Shown: positions 35,268 through 44,435, counted from the first letter of the stretch. The stretch: 64,000 bases of DNA from Arthrobacter sp. SPG23 (GCF_000876655.1 NZ_JYCN01000012.1:93859-157858); one strand, 5' to 3'. The notes: generated by a model not told the origin, from the letters alone. Translations and numbers: made by a program.

Positions 35268-36683
35268 GTGACTACGCATCCGGATTTCAGCTCACCTCGC
35301 ATCGCAATACTCGGCGGAGGGCCCGGCGGCTACGAAGCCGCCATGGTGGCCGCCTCGCTGGGGGCGCAAGTCACCATCATTGAGCGGGCGGGCCTGGGCG
35401 GCTCAGCGGTGCTGACCGACGTCGTACCTTCCAAAACCCTGATCGCGACGGCGGACCTGATGACCCGCGTCGGCGAGGCGGGGGAGCTGGGAGTGAAGTT
35501 CGACGTCGACGGCGGCGATTTTGCCCCCGTGATGCGCGCGGACCTGAAGCACATCAACGACCGGCTGCTCGGCCTGGCGCGGAAGCAGTCCGAGGACATC
35601 CGTACCGGCCTGGAACACCAGGGCGTGCGCATCCTGATCGGCTCCGGCAAGCTGCTGGACAACCACACCATCGAGGTCCTCACCGTCGACGGCACCGAGA
35701 CGGTGGAAGCTGACACCATCCTGCTCGCGGTGGGCGCCCACCCGCGTGAACTTCCCACCGCGCGGCCCGACGGCGACCGGATCCTGAACTGGGCGCAGAT
35801 CTACAACATGGACGAGCTCCCCGAAGAACTCATCGTGGTGGGTTCCGGTGTGACCGGCGCGGAATTCGCCTCCGCCTACAACGGCCTGGGCTCCAAGGTC
35901 ACCCTGATTTCCAGCCGCGACCGCGTGCTGCCGGGCTCCGACACTGACGCCGCCGAGGTCCTGGAGGGCGTCTTTGAACGCCGCGGCGTGAAGGTGCTCT
36001 CCCGCTCGCGCGCTGAAACGGTGGAGCGGACGGACGACGGCGTGGTGGTCACCCTGGGTGACGGCTCCCAGGTCACCGGCAGCCACTGCCTGGTCTGCGT
36101 GGGCTCCATTCCCAACACGGCAGGCATTGGGCTTGAGGAAGCCGGCGTGGCCCTCAGCGAGAGCGGCCACATCAAGGTGGACGGCGTCTCCCGTACCACC
36201 GCTCCGAACATTTACGCCGCCGGTGACTGCACCGGTGTCCTTGCGCTCGCCTCCGTCGCGGCCATGCAGGGCCGCATTGCCGTGGCCCACTTCATGGGCG
36301 ACAGCGTCACCCCGCTGAAGCTGCACCAGGTGGCCTCGAATATCTTCACCTCGCCCGAGATCGCCAACGTCGGCGTGTCCGAGGCCGAGATCGACTCCGG
36401 AAAGTACCAGGGCGACGTGGTGAAGCTGTCGCTGCGCAGCAACGCCCGGGCCAAGATGCGCAACCACCGCGACGGCTTCGTCAAGATCTTCGCCCGCAAG
36501 GGCTCCGGCACAGTGATCGGAGGTGTGGTGGTGGGGCCGAACGCGTCCGAACTGATCTTCGCGATCTCCATCGCGGTCACGCAGAAACTGCACGTCGACG
36601 ACGTCGCCAGCACCTTCACGGTGTACCCGTCACTCAGCGGTTCCATCTCGGAAGCGGCACGGCGCCTGCACGTTCATATGTAA
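35268..36683 (+). CDS. lpdA: NAD(P)H-quinone dehydrogenase (LpdA type)
   Basis: 471 residues from a GTG at 35268; the frame is open upstream but there it runs antisense to the phosphorylase gene. It belongs to the pyridine nucleotide-disulfide reductase family: I-L-G-G-G-P-G-G-Y-E-A-A at the FAD site and V-V-G-S-G-V-T-G-A-E-F-A for NAD. The redox-active C-x4-C of lipoamide dehydrogenase is replaced by G-G-S-A-V-L-T-D-V-V-P-S-K, as in the mycobacterial quinone reductase LpdA (Rv3303c). It reduces quinones with two electrons. No Shine-Dalgarno is seen; TTGGTG (35230) and TAGAGA (35252) upstream suggest a leaderless or near-leaderless transcript. Confidence 0.9.
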   Translation: MTTHPDFSSPRIAILGGGPGGYEAAMVAASLGAQVTIIERAGLGGSAVLTDVVPSKTLIATADLMTRVGEAGELGVKFDVDGGDFAPVMRADLKHINDRLLGLARKQSEDIRTGLEHQGVRILIGSGKLLDNHTIEVLTVDGTETVEADTILLAVGAHPRELPTARPDGDRILNWAQIYNMDELPEELIVVGSGVTGAEFASAYNGLGSKVTLISSRDRVLPGSDTDAAEVLEGVFERRGVKVLSRSRAETVERTDDGVVVTLGDGSQVTGSHCLVCVGSIPNTAGIGLEEAGVALSESGHIKVDGVSRTTAPNIYAAGDCTGVLALASVAAMQGRIAVAHFMGDSVTPLKLHQVASNIFTSPEIANVGVSEAEIDSGKYQGDVVKLSLRSNARAKMRNHRDGFVKIFARKGSGTVIGGVVVGPNASELIFAISIAVTQKLHVDDVASTFTVYPSLSGSISEAARRLHVHM

Positions 36684-36685
36684 CG

Positions 36686-37327
36686 TCAGGCGGGCAAGGC
36701 GCCCATGTGCTCAGTGGACACGGAGGCGCGGGTCATCCGGGCCGCCAGCAGGAACAGCAGCCCGGTGATCAGCGGGATCACGCTGACGGCGGAGAGGGAC
36801 ACCACTCCGGCGAGGTTCCCCAGGGCTGAGAAGGCTATCGGGCCCAGGCCGAGGGCCAGGAGCAGCCAGCCCGCAGTGGCCGTTCGTTTCAGGCCCAGGA
36901 CGGCTGCCGGGAACGCGAGGACCAGCACGGCCACGGCGCGGACCGGGCCGTTTGCGTTCTCGAATTCTCGCCACGACGCGGAATCCAGGGCGAACCATAT
37001 TCCTGCCATGACCACCAACGCGGTCAGCAGTGCCAGCACCGGTGCAGCCCATGAGGGACGAAGCCAAGCAAGGACGGCGAGCACGGCCAGGGGAACGGCC
37101 CACCACAAAACCAGCATGATTCCCTCGGTGCCGCCGGGGTCGGCCAGGGCGTAGCCGCTGATGAACAGGCCGGCGAGGACCGTGAATACTGTCATGATGG
37201 CGGCTGCCGTCCACACCAGTGCACGGGCACGGACGCTACGGTCCGGCCGCCGCATGGACACGATCCCCATGACGGCGGCAACAACGATGAGCGCGGCCGC
37301 GGCCAGGAAGATCGTGACGCTGAACAT
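36686..37327 (-). CDS. Multi-helix membrane protein, uncharacterised
   Basis: 213 residues with six or seven predicted membrane helices spread over the whole length, and short loops. No catalytic motif or family recognised. It converges with lpdA (2 bp between stops) and lies 139 bp downstream of the nasB-like gene. A 20-bp near-palindrome at 37387-37406 lies 60-79 bp upstream of its start. Confidence 0.75.
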   Translation of the reverse strand: MFSVTIFLAAAALIVVAAVMGIVSMRRPDRSVRARALVWTAAAIMTVFTVLAGLFISGYALADPGGTEGIMLVLWWAVPLAVLAVLAWLRPSWAAPVLALLTALVVMAGIWFALDSASWREFENANGPVRAVAVLVLAFPAAVLGLKRTATAGWLLLALGLGPIAFSALGNLAGVVSLSAVSVIPLITGLLFLLAARMTRASVSTEHMGALPA

Positions 37328-37386
37328 GGCAACCCCTCGGATCCACGGACTCTAGCTTCCATGACACCCCGGGGGCACGGGCGGGG

Positions 37387-37406
37387 CAAGGGGCATAAGT
37401 CCCTTG
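37387..37406 (-). promoter_or_regulatory. DosR-box-like palindrome
   Basis: Read on the minus strand the site is CAAGGGACTTATGCCCCTTG. CAAGGG/CCCTTG are perfect inverted ends, and the core GGGACTTATG-CCC resembles the mycobacterial DosR consensus. It lies upstream of the membrane gene that starts at 37327. The flanks do not match DosR, so this is only a candidate. Confidence 0.35.
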
Positions 37407-37466
37407 GACGGGTCAGCGGCGAAGCCAGGCTTCCCGGCGCACCGGGCGAGCCGCCATCACCTCACG

Positions 37467-39068
37467 TCAGGCGGCTGCTGCCGCCTGGAAGTATTTTTCG
37501 ATGATGTCCTTGATGTCGGAGTGGCAGCCGCCGCAGCCGGTGCCGGCGCGGGTGGCGCCGGAAACCTCGGCCACGGTGGAGCAGCCGTCAACGACGGCGT
37601 CCTGGATCTTGGTTCCGCTGACCCCGGCGCACCGGCAGACGGTGCGCGCGGGGTCGCTGTTGCCCGGGGCTGCCAGCTGGTCCGGTCCGTCGAGGCGGAG
37701 CAGGAGCGACCTGTCGGCCGGGAGCTCGTCGCCCCGCTCGAACAGGGACACCAGCTCCGCGGCGGTGCGGGGCATGCCCACGGCCACGAGGCCCTCCAGG
37801 ACGCCGCCGCGCGTGGTCATCTTGACGTAGCGGCCGTGTTCCGGGTCCGCCCACTGCGCGATCTGCAGGCGCGGGCGGCCGTTCACGGCACCGGCCGTCA
37901 GGATCTCGTCGTCCCACGGCTCGGCTGCGTTGTCGCCGGCCACGGCCATGTTCAGGCCCCGGGCCTTGAGGACGATGACCCCCGGCTTTTCCATCGGCAG
38001 CTCAGGCAGGGAGTCCGCCAGGTCGGCCGCGGCGGCTTCGCCGGATCCCTCCCCGGATGCCGCCGCGGATCCTTCGGCGAGGAGCGTCAGGTATTCGGCG
38101 AGCCACTCGGCCTGGCGCCAGCCCGGGCCCACCAGGCCGGAGGGGCCGCCCGCGGTGCGGCACTCGCTGCAGGACGGATCCGGGCAGCGGACTTCTGCGC
38201 AGTCGCCGATTGCGAAAATGTGGGCCTCGTGGTGTGCCCGCAGCTTGTGGTCCACCAGGATGCCCGTTGCCGTGGACAGCCCGCAGCCTTCGGCCAGTTC
38301 CACGCGCGGCCGGACGCCGCAGGAGAGCACCAGCAGGTCGCCGTCGATCGCTGAACCGTCATCCAGCAGCAATGCGGAGAAGCCGCCGTCGGGAGCGTTG
38401 TGCTCCAGCCCGGTGGAGCGCGCGTTGCCGGCCATCCGGACTCCGCAGTTCCGCAGGCTGGCGGCGAGCACCGCGCCGCCGCCGCGGTCGATGTTCCGGC
38501 CCAGCGGGTGGGCGCCGTTGTGGACCACGGTCACCGTGGCGCCTTCTTCGGCGGCGGCCAGGGCAGTCTCGAGTCCCAGGACGCCGCCGCCGAGCACTAC
38601 CACGCGCTTGCCGCCGGAAACAGCCTGGCGAAGCACCTCGGCGTCGCGCAGGTCGCGCAGCGCTGTCACGCCGGCAGGCAGCACGGGGTGGGCCGGGTCC
38701 GGGTTGAGGCCGGTCAGGTTGGGGATGACCGGGCGCGACCCGGTGGCGAACACCAGCCGGTCGTAGTGCGGCGTGGTGCCATCGGTGAGGATCACCTGCT
38801 GGCGTGCGCGGTCCACCCGGCGGACGCGCACGCCGAGCCGGACGTCCACGCCGTCGGCGATCAGCGCGGCGGCGTCAGAGAGCGCCAGCGCCGCCGCAGT
38901 GGTGCGTCCGACGCCGAGGTCGGCCACCAGTACGCGGTTGTACGCTGCGTCCGCCTCCTCGCCGATCACCGTCAGGCGGGCGAGCCCGCTGCGGACGGCG
39001 GGCAGCAGCTCATCGATCAGCCGTGCGGCAACCGGACCAAAGCCAACAATTACGATCTGCTCACTCAT
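37467..39068 (-). CDS. NirB-like flavoprotein, probable electron donor of nitrate reductase (NasB-like)
   Basis: 533 residues from the ATG at 39068 (ATGA overlap with nasA). The N-terminal FAD/NAD(P) half is related to NirB (I-V-I-V-G-F-G-P-V-A-A-R-L-I; I-F-A-I-G-D-C-A-E-V). An inserted C-P-D-P-S-C-S-E-C cluster of cysteines lies near residue 290. A C-terminal BFD [2Fe-2S] site is C-R-C-A-G-V plus G-C-G-G-C-H-S-D. No sirohaem domain is present, so it is not a nitrite reductase. The coupling to nasA points to electron transfer from NAD(P)H to NasA. Confidence 0.87.
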   Translation of the reverse strand: MSEQIVIVGFGPVAARLIDELLPAVRSGLARLTVIGEEADAAYNRVLVADLGVGRTTAAALALSDAAALIADGVDVRLGVRVRRVDRARQQVILTDGTTPHYDRLVFATGSRPVIPNLTGLNPDPAHPVLPAGVTALRDLRDAEVLRQAVSGGKRVVVLGGGVLGLETALAAAEEGATVTVVHNGAHPLGRNIDRGGGAVLAASLRNCGVRMAGNARSTGLEHNAPDGGFSALLLDDGSAIDGDLLVLSCGVRPRVELAEGCGLSTATGILVDHKLRAHHEAHIFAIGDCAEVRCPDPSCSECRTAGGPSGLVGPGWRQAEWLAEYLTLLAEGSAAASGEGSGEAAAADLADSLPELPMEKPGVIVLKARGLNMAVAGDNAAEPWDDEILTAGAVNGRPRLQIAQWADPEHGRYVKMTTRGGVLEGLVAVGMPRTAAELVSLFERGDELPADRSLLLRLDGPDQLAAPGNSDPARTVCRCAGVSGTKIQDAVVDGCSTVAEVSGATRAGTGCGGCHSDIKDIIEKYFQAAAAA

Positions 39069-41266
39069 GAGGCCTCCGTTGTCTGAAGAACGCTGTGCTG
39101 GAGTCGGTTGGCGGCGGCCCGGACCCACACTGTATTGAATTTGAACTCGGGCATCCCGGAGATGGGATCGGTGGAAGCTTCCGTCAGGCGGTTGGCGCTC
39201 TCGAGCTCCGGGAAGTGGAACGGCAGGAAGACCGTCTCGGGCCGGATGGCGGTGCTGAGTTCCGCCCGGCAGAGCACCTCGCCGCGTTCGTTGGCCACGG
39301 ACACGAACGCGCCGTCGGTGATGCCCAGGGACGCGGCGGCAGCGGGGTGGATCTGCAGCTTTGCCTCAGGCTGGGATTCCAGCAGCTCGGACACGCGGCG
39401 GGTCTGCGATCCGGACTGGTAGTGCTCCAGCAGGCGGCCGGTGATGAGTGTCATGGTTTTGGCGCCCGGGGCTGTGTTGTCCCGTGCGGGGTTTGCTGCC
39501 GGAGCACGACGGCGGCGGGGCGCCACCGGTGTCATGACCGCCTTGCCGTCGGCGTGGGCAAAACCGTCCAGGAACAGCCGCGGCGTGCCAGTGCTTCCGG
39601 CGGGGTAGGGCCAGTAGGCGGCCTCGCCGCGGTCCAGCATGGCGTAGTCGATACCCGAGTAGTCGGCGAGCCCGCCGGCAGAGGCGAGGCGCAGTTCCTC
39701 GAACACCGTCTCGGGATCCTCGCTGTAGGTGGACGGGGCATCGAGCGCCTCGGCGAGCCGTGCCATGATCCAGAGTTCGCTGCGCGCTCCGGCCGGCGGC
39801 TGCAGGGCGCGGCGGCGGCGCAGGACACGCCCTTCAAGGTTGGTCAGCGTACCTTCCTCCTCGGCCCACTGAAGGACCGGCAGGATGAGGTCGGCTTCGG
39901 CGGCCGTTTCGGAGACGAAGAAATCGCAGACCACCAGGAAGTCCAGGCTGCGGAGGCCCTCGATGACTGCGTTGGCGTCGGGGGAGGCCACCGCAATGTT
40001 GGAGGCGTGCACGAAGAGGCAGCGGACGCCGTCGGGCTGTCCGAGGGATTTCAGCAGTTGGACGGCGGGGAGGCCGGGGCCGGGAATCAGCGATTCCGGG
40101 ACGCCCCACACCTTGGCAACGTGGGCGCGGGCGGCTGGATCGGTGATCTTCCGGTAGCCGGGGAGCTGATCGGCCTTCTGGCCATGCTCGCGGCCGCCCT
40201 GGCCGTTGCCCTGGCCGGTGAGGGTGCCATAGCCGCTGCGGGCTGAACCCGGCAGGCCGAGCAGCAGGCTCAGGTTGATGGCGGCGGTGGCGGTGTCCGT
40301 TCCGTCCACGTGCTGTTCCACGCCTCGGCCCGTCAGGATGTAGCTTCCGCCCTTGGTGGCCCCGTGGGCAAGCCGGCGGGCAGTCTCCCGGATCAGGTCC
40401 GCGGGCACGCCGGTCAGGGACTGAACCCGTTCGGGCCAGAAGGCGTTGACGCTGCGGACCACGGCTTCGAAGCCGCTGGTGCGCGCCTGGATGAATTCGG
40501 AGTCCGCCAGGCCTTCGTGGATCACCACGTGCGAGAGGCCCAGGAGGAGGGCGAGGTCGGTGCCCGGCAGGGGCTGCAGGTGCAGGCCGCCGCCGTCGGA
40601 GGTGAACGCAGCCGTGGCGGAGCGGCGGGGGTCCACCACGATGAGCCCGCCGGCGTCGCGCACTCCCTGCAGGTGCTGTACGAAGGGCGGCATGGTCTCG
40701 GCCACGTTGGAGCCGAGCATCAGGATGGTGCTGGCGCCGTCGAGGTCCTCGAGCGGGAACGGGAGTCCGCGGTCCACCCCGAAGGCCCTCATGCCGGCGG
40801 CGGCTGCGGAGGACATGCAGAACCGGCCGTTGTAGTCGATCCGGGACGTGCCAAGGGCCAGGCGGGCGAACTTGCCCAGCATGTAGGCCTTTTCGTTGGT
40901 CAGGCCGCCGCCGCCGAAAACGCCGACGGCGTCCGCGCCGTAGCGGGAGCGGGTGTCCTTCACGGCGGCGGTGATGAGCTTCAGGGCATCATCCCAGCTC
41001 ACCGGGCGGTGGACGCCGTCGGAGCCCTTCAGCATGGGCTCAGTGACGCGTCCGGGGTGGCTCAGCAGGGACGCGGACGTCCAGCCCTTGCGGCAGAGGC
41101 CGCCGCGGTTGGTGGGGAAGTCGCGTCCGGATACCTCCAGGACGGGTGCAGCCGGCACGGGGTCTGACCCCGGCTGGACAGCCGGGGTCAGAGCCGCTGG
41201 AGACTTCAGCGTCATGGCGCACTGCAGGGCGCAGTAAGGGCAGTGCGTGTCGGCGCTTGTGGCCAT
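39065..41266 (-). CDS. nasA: Assimilatory nitrate reductase catalytic subunit
   Basis: 733 residues from the ATG at 41266, one base after the narK stop. It is a molybdopterin oxidoreductase of the Nas/Nap group. The N-terminal [4Fe-4S] ligands are C-P-Y-C-A-L-Q-C and G-G-L-C-R-K-G. M-L-G-S-N-V-A-E-T-M-P-P-F and G-Q-G-N-G-Q-G-G-R-E-H-G-Q-K are cofactor-binding segments. The C-terminal molydopterin-dinucleotide domain has T-G-R-L-L-E-H-Y-Q-S-G-S-Q-T-R-R. There is no Tat signal, so it is cytoplasmic and assimilatory. It reduces nitrate to nitrite for NirBD. No BFD tail; that domain lies in the coupled flavoprotein. Confidence 0.95.
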   Translation of the reverse strand: MATSADTHCPYCALQCAMTLKSPAALTPAVQPGSDPVPAAPVLEVSGRDFPTNRGGLCRKGWTSASLLSHPGRVTEPMLKGSDGVHRPVSWDDALKLITAAVKDTRSRYGADAVGVFGGGGLTNEKAYMLGKFARLALGTSRIDYNGRFCMSSAAAAGMRAFGVDRGLPFPLEDLDGASTILMLGSNVAETMPPFVQHLQGVRDAGGLIVVDPRRSATAAFTSDGGGLHLQPLPGTDLALLLGLSHVVIHEGLADSEFIQARTSGFEAVVRSVNAFWPERVQSLTGVPADLIRETARRLAHGATKGGSYILTGRGVEQHVDGTDTATAAINLSLLLGLPGSARSGYGTLTGQGNGQGGREHGQKADQLPGYRKITDPAARAHVAKVWGVPESLIPGPGLPAVQLLKSLGQPDGVRCLFVHASNIAVASPDANAVIEGLRSLDFLVVCDFFVSETAAEADLILPVLQWAEEEGTLTNLEGRVLRRRRALQPPAGARSELWIMARLAEALDAPSTYSEDPETVFEELRLASAGGLADYSGIDYAMLDRGEAAYWPYPAGSTGTPRLFLDGFAHADGKAVMTPVAPRRRRAPAANPARDNTAPGAKTMTLITGRLLEHYQSGSQTRRVSELLESQPEAKLQIHPAAAASLGITDGAFVSVANERGEVLCRAELSTAIRPETVFLPFHFPELESANRLTEASTDPISGMPEFKFNTVWVRAAANRLQHSVLQTTEAS

Positions 41267-41267
41267 G

Positions 41268-42680
41268 TTAGACGTGTCCCATCGCATTTCGGTTGGCGTT
41301 GCGGATGTAGCAGGCCCAGCAGACCACCAGCATCAGGACGTATGCCCCGACGAAGCCGTAGAAGGCGGGGGTGTACGAGCCGCTGGCCTGGTTGGAGGCG
41401 TTCAGCACCTGGGGGATAACGAACCCGCCGTAGGCGCCGATTGCCGAGATCAGGCCGAGGGCGGAGGAGGCCAGGCGCTGGGTGGCCACTGTGCTGGCGC
41501 CGTTTCGGGCCGCCCGGCTGTTGGTGGCGAAGATGATGGGGATCATCCGGTAGGTGGCGCCGTTTCCGAAGCCGCTGGCGGTGAAGAGCATCAGGAAGAG
41601 GACCAGGAACAGCCAGAAGTTCTTGAGCGGCAGGGTCCAGATCATGGTGAGCGTGATGACCGCCATCGAGGCGAAGGCGGCAACGGTCATGCGGGCGCCG
41701 CCCATCCGGTCCGCCATCCGTCCGCCGTACGGGCGGGCCAGCGAGCCGACCAGCGGGCCGAGGAACGCGAGGGACAGTGCAACCGTGCCCACTCCGATGG
41801 AGGAGAACGCGGGGAAGTAGTCCTTGATGAGCTTCGGGAAAACACCGGCGAAGCCGATGAATGAACCGAAGGTGCCGATGTACAGCAGCGCCATGATCCA
41901 CAGGTGCGGTTCCTTCAGCGCAGCCACGGATCCGGCCACGTCACCCTTGGCACTGGTGAGGTTGTCCATGTACTTCCAGGCGCCGAACGCGGCGAGCAGG
42001 ATCAGCGGGACCCACATCAGGCCGGCGACGGGCAGGTTGACCGTGCCGGCGGCCAGGAGCGTGATGGCAATCGGGACGGCGAGCTGTGCGACGGCGGCAC
42101 CGAGGTTTCCGCCGGCGGCGTTCAGGCCCAGTGCCCAGCCCTTTTCGCGGGCAGGGTAGAAGAACGTGATGTTGGCCATGGAGCTCGCGAAGTTTCCGCC
42201 GCCGAAACCGGCAAGGGCAGCAACGAGGAGCATGACGCCGAACGGTGTCTCCGGGTTGGAGACACACAGTGCCAAGCCAGTGGAGGGGATGAGGAGAAGC
42301 AGCGCGGAGACGATGGTCCAGTTGCGGCCGCCGAACCTGGGGACCATGAACGTGTAGGGGATGCGCAGGGTGGCACCCACCAGGCTGGGCATGGAGATCA
42401 GCCAGAAGATTTCGGAAGTGGAGAAGGTGAAGCCTGCTGCCGGGAGCTGGACCACCACGATGGACCAGAGCTGCCAGACGACAAAGCCGAGGAATTCGGC
42501 GAAGATGGACCAGTTCAGGTTCCGACGTGCGATGGAACGGCCGTGGGACTCCCACTGCTCCTTGTTCTCGGCATCCCAGTTGGCGATCCAGCGGCCGGGG
42601 CGGACTTCAAGGGCGGGGGCGTCAGCGGTGCGGGTAGTGCCGGGCCGTGCGCCGGCCTCTGCCGTGCGATCAACAGTCAC
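41268..42680 (-). CDS. narK: Nitrate/nitrite transporter NarK
   Basis: 470 residues from a GTG at 42680 directly behind GGAGGTACACC, the best ribosome site available. Twelve membrane helices of the major facilitator type. The two nitrate-signature regions are clear: G-F-G-G-G-N-F-A-S-S-M-A-N-I-T-F-F-Y-P in the first half and S-G-F-G-N-G-A-T-Y-R-M-I-P-I in the second. It brings nitrate in (and may exchange nitrite). First gene of narK-nasA-nasB-like; the upstream region shares GTTTCGTGAAC with nirB/nirD. Confidence 0.95.
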   Translation of the reverse strand: MTVDRTAEAGARPGTTRTADAPALEVRPGRWIANWDAENKEQWESHGRSIARRNLNWSIFAEFLGFVVWQLWSIVVVQLPAAGFTFSTSEIFWLISMPSLVGATLRIPYTFMVPRFGGRNWTIVSALLLLIPSTGLALCVSNPETPFGVMLLVAALAGFGGGNFASSMANITFFYPAREKGWALGLNAAGGNLGAAVAQLAVPIAITLLAAGTVNLPVAGLMWVPLILLAAFGAWKYMDNLTSAKGDVAGSVAALKEPHLWIMALLYIGTFGSFIGFAGVFPKLIKDYFPAFSSIGVGTVALSLAFLGPLVGSLARPYGGRMADRMGGARMTVAAFASMAVITLTMIWTLPLKNFWLFLVLFLMLFTASGFGNGATYRMIPIIFATNSRAARNGASTVATQRLASSALGLISAIGAYGGFVIPQVLNASNQASGSYTPAFYGFVGAYVLMLVVCWACYIRNANRNAMGHV

Positions 42681-42731
42681 GGTGTACCTCCTTTGGGGGG
42701 TTTTGTTGTTCTTCAAAGGTAGGGATGGCGC

Positions 42732-42742
42732 GTTTCGTGAAC
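42732..42742 (-). promoter_or_regulatory. Shared nitrate-gene motif upstream of narK
   Basis: GTTTCGTGAAC, identical to 31423-31433 in the nirB/nirD region. It lies 52-62 bp upstream of the narK start. Only the TTCGTGA half-site is clear here; the matching inverted half seen near nirB is absent, though TTGTTAACGTG follows 9 bp away. Confidence 0.45.
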
Positions 42743-42825
42743 CGTCGCCGTTTGTTAACGTGCTGTGAAGTTTGCCTATCGGCGCATTCGGGGCGGCGTG
42801 AGGCGCCGTCAGGTGAGACAAATCA

Positions 42826-42894
42826 AAAAGTCCGCATAATGGACTCTTTGTCCAGTCGCTGGACGCCGGGAACTATTATTGAGAGATACGTATC
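42826..42894 (+). promoter_or_regulatory. Palindromes in front of the MHS transporter gene
   Basis: AAAAGTCC-N7-GGACTCTTT (42826-42849) surrounds CATAAT, and GATACGTATC (42885-42894) is a perfect 10-bp palindrome next to TATTAT (42874-42879). A stem CCGGGC/GCCCGG (42901-42929) follows before the ATG at 42952. These suggest a regulated promoter; no regulator is identifiable. Confidence 0.4.
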
Positions 42895-42951
42895 CCTTAG
42901 CCGGGCAGTCTTTTGGGGCACCCGCCCGGTTTCTCACGAAAGCGTTACTAC

Positions 42952-44364
42952 ATGTCATCCACTGCCACCTCACCGCAGCCGGGGTCAGCCAAGCAGGTTA
43001 ACTCGCGCGGGCGCGTGATCGTCGCCAGCCTCATCGGCACTACCGTTGAGTTCTACGACTTCTACGTCTACGCCACCGCCGCTGTGCTCGTCTTCCCCAA
43101 GCTGTTCTTCCCGGGACAGAGCGAGACCACCCAGCTGCTGAGCTCCTTCGCCGTGTTCGGTGTCGCGTTCATCGCCCGGCCGCTCGGTTCCGTGGTCTTC
43201 GGCCACTTCGGGGACAAGTTCGGCCGCAAGGGCACCCTGGTGGCTTCGCTGCTGACCATGGGTATCGCAACATTCCTGATCGGCTGCCTTCCCACGGCGC
43301 TGGTTCCGGGCTGGGGCTTCTGGGCGCCGGCCCTCCTGGTGGTCATGCGCTTCGCCCAGGGCCTGGCCCTCGGCGGGGAGTGGAGCGGCGCAGCCCTCCT
43401 GGCCACCGAGAACGCCCCCGCCAACAAGCGGGCCATCTACGGCACGTTCCCGCAGCTGGGTGCGCCCATCGGCTTCATCATTGCCAACGTGATCTTCCTC
43501 GTGGCCAGCTACCAGCTGTCCCCGCAGGCGTTTGAAGCCTGGGGCTGGCGCGTTCCGTTCCTGCTCAGCGCCGTCATGGTGATCATCGGGCTCTACGTCC
43601 GCCTCAAGCTGATTGAAACGCCGGCCTTCACCAAGGTCCTGGAATCCAACGAAGTGGCCAAGCTTCCGATCGGCCGCGTCTTCAAGACCAGCTGGCGCCC
43701 GCTCATCCTGGGCACGTTCATCATGCTGGCCACGTACGTGCTGTTCTACCTGATGACCACGTTCACCCTGACCTACGGCACCCGCGCGTCCAGCCTGGAC
43801 GCCGCCAGGGCCGCCGCCGAGAAGGCCGGAAAGCCGATGACCGAAGCGGCAGCCGCCGCGTTTGTCCCGGGTCTGGGCTACACCCGTAACGACTTTCTGT
43901 GGATGCTGATCGCCGGCGTCGTGTTCTTTGGCATCTTCACCCTGGTCTCCGGCCCGCTGGCTGAAAAGTATGGCCGCCGCAAGATGCTCATCGCCGTGAC
44001 CGCCGGAATCTTCGTCTTCGGCCTGCTGTTCGTCCCGCTGTTCAGCGGCGGCTTCGTGGGCACCATGGCCCTGCTGATCCTCGGCTTCACCCTGATGGGC
44101 TTGACCTTCGGACCCATGGGTGCGCTGCTGCCGGAACTGTTCCCCACCAACGTCCGCTACACGGGGTCCGCCGTGAGCTACAACGTCTCCAGCATCCTGG
44201 GTGCGGCCGTGGCGCCCTTCATCGCGGTGTGGCTCTGGGAAATGGCAAAGGGCAGCCCCGTGCTGGTGGGCGTGTACCTCAGCGTCATGGCGGTGCTGAC
44301 GCTTGTGGCACTCTTCCTGAGCAAGGAAACGCGGGACCTGGACTACGAGAACAACGTAGCCTGA
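42952..44364 (+). CDS. MHS-type major facilitator transporter
   Basis: 470 residues, start at the ATG at 42952. Twelve-helix member of the metabolite:H+ symporter group: G-T-T-V-E-F-Y-D-F-Y-V-Y-A-T-A-A near the first helix, R-P-L-G-S-V-V-F-G-H-F-G-D-K-F-G-R-K in loop 2-3, and L-A-L-G-G-E-W-S-G-A-A. The insertion between helices 7 and 8 (E-K-A-G-K-P-M-T-E-A-A-A-A-A) is typical of actinobacterial members. Family substrates are organic acids such as shikimate, proline/betaine or ketoglutarate; the sequence does not decide. It stands alone, divergent from narK and followed by a strong terminator. Confidence 0.9.
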   Translation: MSSTATSPQPGSAKQVNSRGRVIVASLIGTTVEFYDFYVYATAAVLVFPKLFFPGQSETTQLLSSFAVFGVAFIARPLGSVVFGHFGDKFGRKGTLVASLLTMGIATFLIGCLPTALVPGWGFWAPALLVVMRFAQGLALGGEWSGAALLATENAPANKRAIYGTFPQLGAPIGFIIANVIFLVASYQLSPQAFEAWGWRVPFLLSAVMVIIGLYVRLKLIETPAFTKVLESNEVAKLPIGRVFKTSWRPLILGTFIMLATYVLFYLMTTFTLTYGTRASSLDAARAAAEKAGKPMTEAAAAAFVPGLGYTRNDFLWMLIAGVVFFGIFTLVSGPLAEKYGRRKMLIAVTAGIFVFGLLFVPLFSGGFVGTMALLILGFTLMGLTFGPMGALLPELFPTNVRYTGSAVSYNVSSILGAAVAPFIAVWLWEMAKGSPVLVGVYLSVMAVLTLVALFLSKETRDLDYENNVA

Positions 44365-44383
44365 CCCGATCAGCAGTCACGGG

Positions 44384-44421
44384 AAATGCCCGGCACCCCT
44401 TCGCGGGGGTGCCGGGCATTT
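44384..44421. terminator. Terminator after the MHS transporter
   Basis: AAATGCCCGGCACCCC (44384-44399) pairs with GGGGTGCCGGGCATTT (44406-44421) around a short TTCGCG loop. Placed between converging genes, it probably works both ways. Confidence 0.9.
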
Positions 44422-44435
44422 GTCATTTCCCGCTG

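Noticed and set aside
37467..39068. Second nitrite reductase large subunit
   Set aside because: It has the NirB-like FAD and BFD parts but lacks the sirohaem/[4Fe-4S] half, so it is an electron-transfer flavoprotein.
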